A DNA stretch of 7,145 bases from Cellvibrionales bacterium UBA2511 (GTDB lineage Bacteria; Pseudomonadota; Gammaproteobacteria; Pseudomonadales; Porticoccaceae): contig DDNV01000018.1 in assembly GCA_002341315.1 (NCBI GenBank), positions 2,221-9,365 on the forward strand, read 5' to 3'. Below the pieces are notes generated by a model. The model saw nothing but the letters and a program-made list of their open reading frames with translations. It was not told the DNA's origin and did no database searches. Positions 6,793-7,145 of the stretch are shown here, piece by piece. The first letter of the stretch is position 1, and the number at the start of each line of letters is the position of its first letter. The translations under genes were made by a program, and so were the position numbers.

Positions 6793-7145
6793 TCAGTGTC
6801 CCGGGGCATCTTTCCACAACAATTTATGCAATTGAAGCTGAAACCTGACCGGCAACCTGTCATTCAGCACCCACTCTGCCAGTTCGGTAGCATCTTGCTG
6901 GCCGAAACTCGGAGAAAACAGAATGTCAGTGACACAGCCCGGCAGACTGAACTCGTCGAGCTTCATCCTGGCCCATTCGTAGTCCTGTCTGTTACAGATC
7001 ACAAACTTAATCTGGTCGGAGGGTTTCAGGTAAGCAATGTTTTCATACAGGTTGCGATTCACTTCACCAGAGGCGGGGGTTTTCAAATCCATCACTTTGG
7101 TCACTCGAGAGTCCACCTCAGCGATGGATAAAGCACCCGCTGTTT
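6793..7145 (-). CDS. queE: 7-carboxy-7-deazaguanine synthase QueE, C-terminal part
   Basis: QueE is a radical-SAM enzyme that turns 6-carboxytetrahydropterin into 7-carboxy-7-deazaguanine, the substrate of QueC. The frame is open to the right edge and shows 116 residues before TGA at 6793. It includes TAGALSIAEVDSRVTK and VMDLKTPASGE, the latter matching the VDxKTPxSGE stretch of QueE proteins, then YLKPSDQIKFVICNRQDYEWA and the C-terminal LPVRFQLQLHKLLW. With a usual length of about 210-220 residues, roughly the C-terminal half is here. The CxxxCxxC iron-sulfur motif lies outside the window and was not seen. A GTG at 7116 could be mistaken for a start, but the family match continues upstream of it. 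Confidence 0.92.
   Translation of the reverse strand, partial: TAGALSIAEVDSRVTKVMDLKTPASGEVNRNLYENIAYLKPSDQIKFVICNRQDYEWARMKLDEFSLPGCVTDILFSPSFGQQDATELAEWVLNDRLPVRFQLQLHKLLWKDAPGH

Overview
The window looks like chromosomal DNA of a gammaproteobacterium, probably from the Pseudomonas/Cellvibrio/marine group. Three things suggest this: a divergent perM-bepA pair as in E. coli, a queE-queC-tRNA-Lys block near nadA and bepA as I remember from Pseudomonas, and moderate GC content. I cannot name a genus. Almost all of the DNA is ordinary housekeeping sequence. The unusual part is the stretch of about 400 bases between nadA and tRNA-Lys.

Left part (1-4446). A minus-strand pair encodes a PerM/AI-2E-family membrane protein (1707-2777) followed, 23 bases later, by a periplasmic M16 zinc protease of the pitrilysin type (1-1683). 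The protease runs off the left edge. Its zinc-site residues fall at the same residue numbers as I recall for E. coli pitrilysin. Divergently, across about 235 bases, lies bepA (3013-4446), an M48 protease with a TPR tail that does outer-membrane quality control. The left half therefore groups two periplasmic metalloproteases with a membrane protein.

Middle part (4492-5629). nadA, quinolinate synthase, sits on the minus strand and converges on bepA with a 45-base gap. It has a plausible promoter of its own at 5600-5629.

Non-coding part (5631-5995). Downstream of tRNA-Lys there is a detached copy of the last 19 bases of the tRNA gene, 187 bases from the original. Four consecutive perfect hairpins lie between the two, and each tRNA 3' end is followed by its own intrinsic terminator. 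Short blocks spaced 172-187 bases apart suggest that the segment holds two diverged copies of one unit. The organisation resembles the rtT repeats after tyrT of E. coli. It could also be a scar of an element that integrated into tRNA-Lys.

Right part (5977-7145). tRNA-Lys(UUU) has a likely promoter of its own. Before it come queC and the 3' part of queE, whose stop and start codons abut. QueE and QueC catalyse consecutive steps of preQ0 synthesis, leading to queuosine in tRNA.
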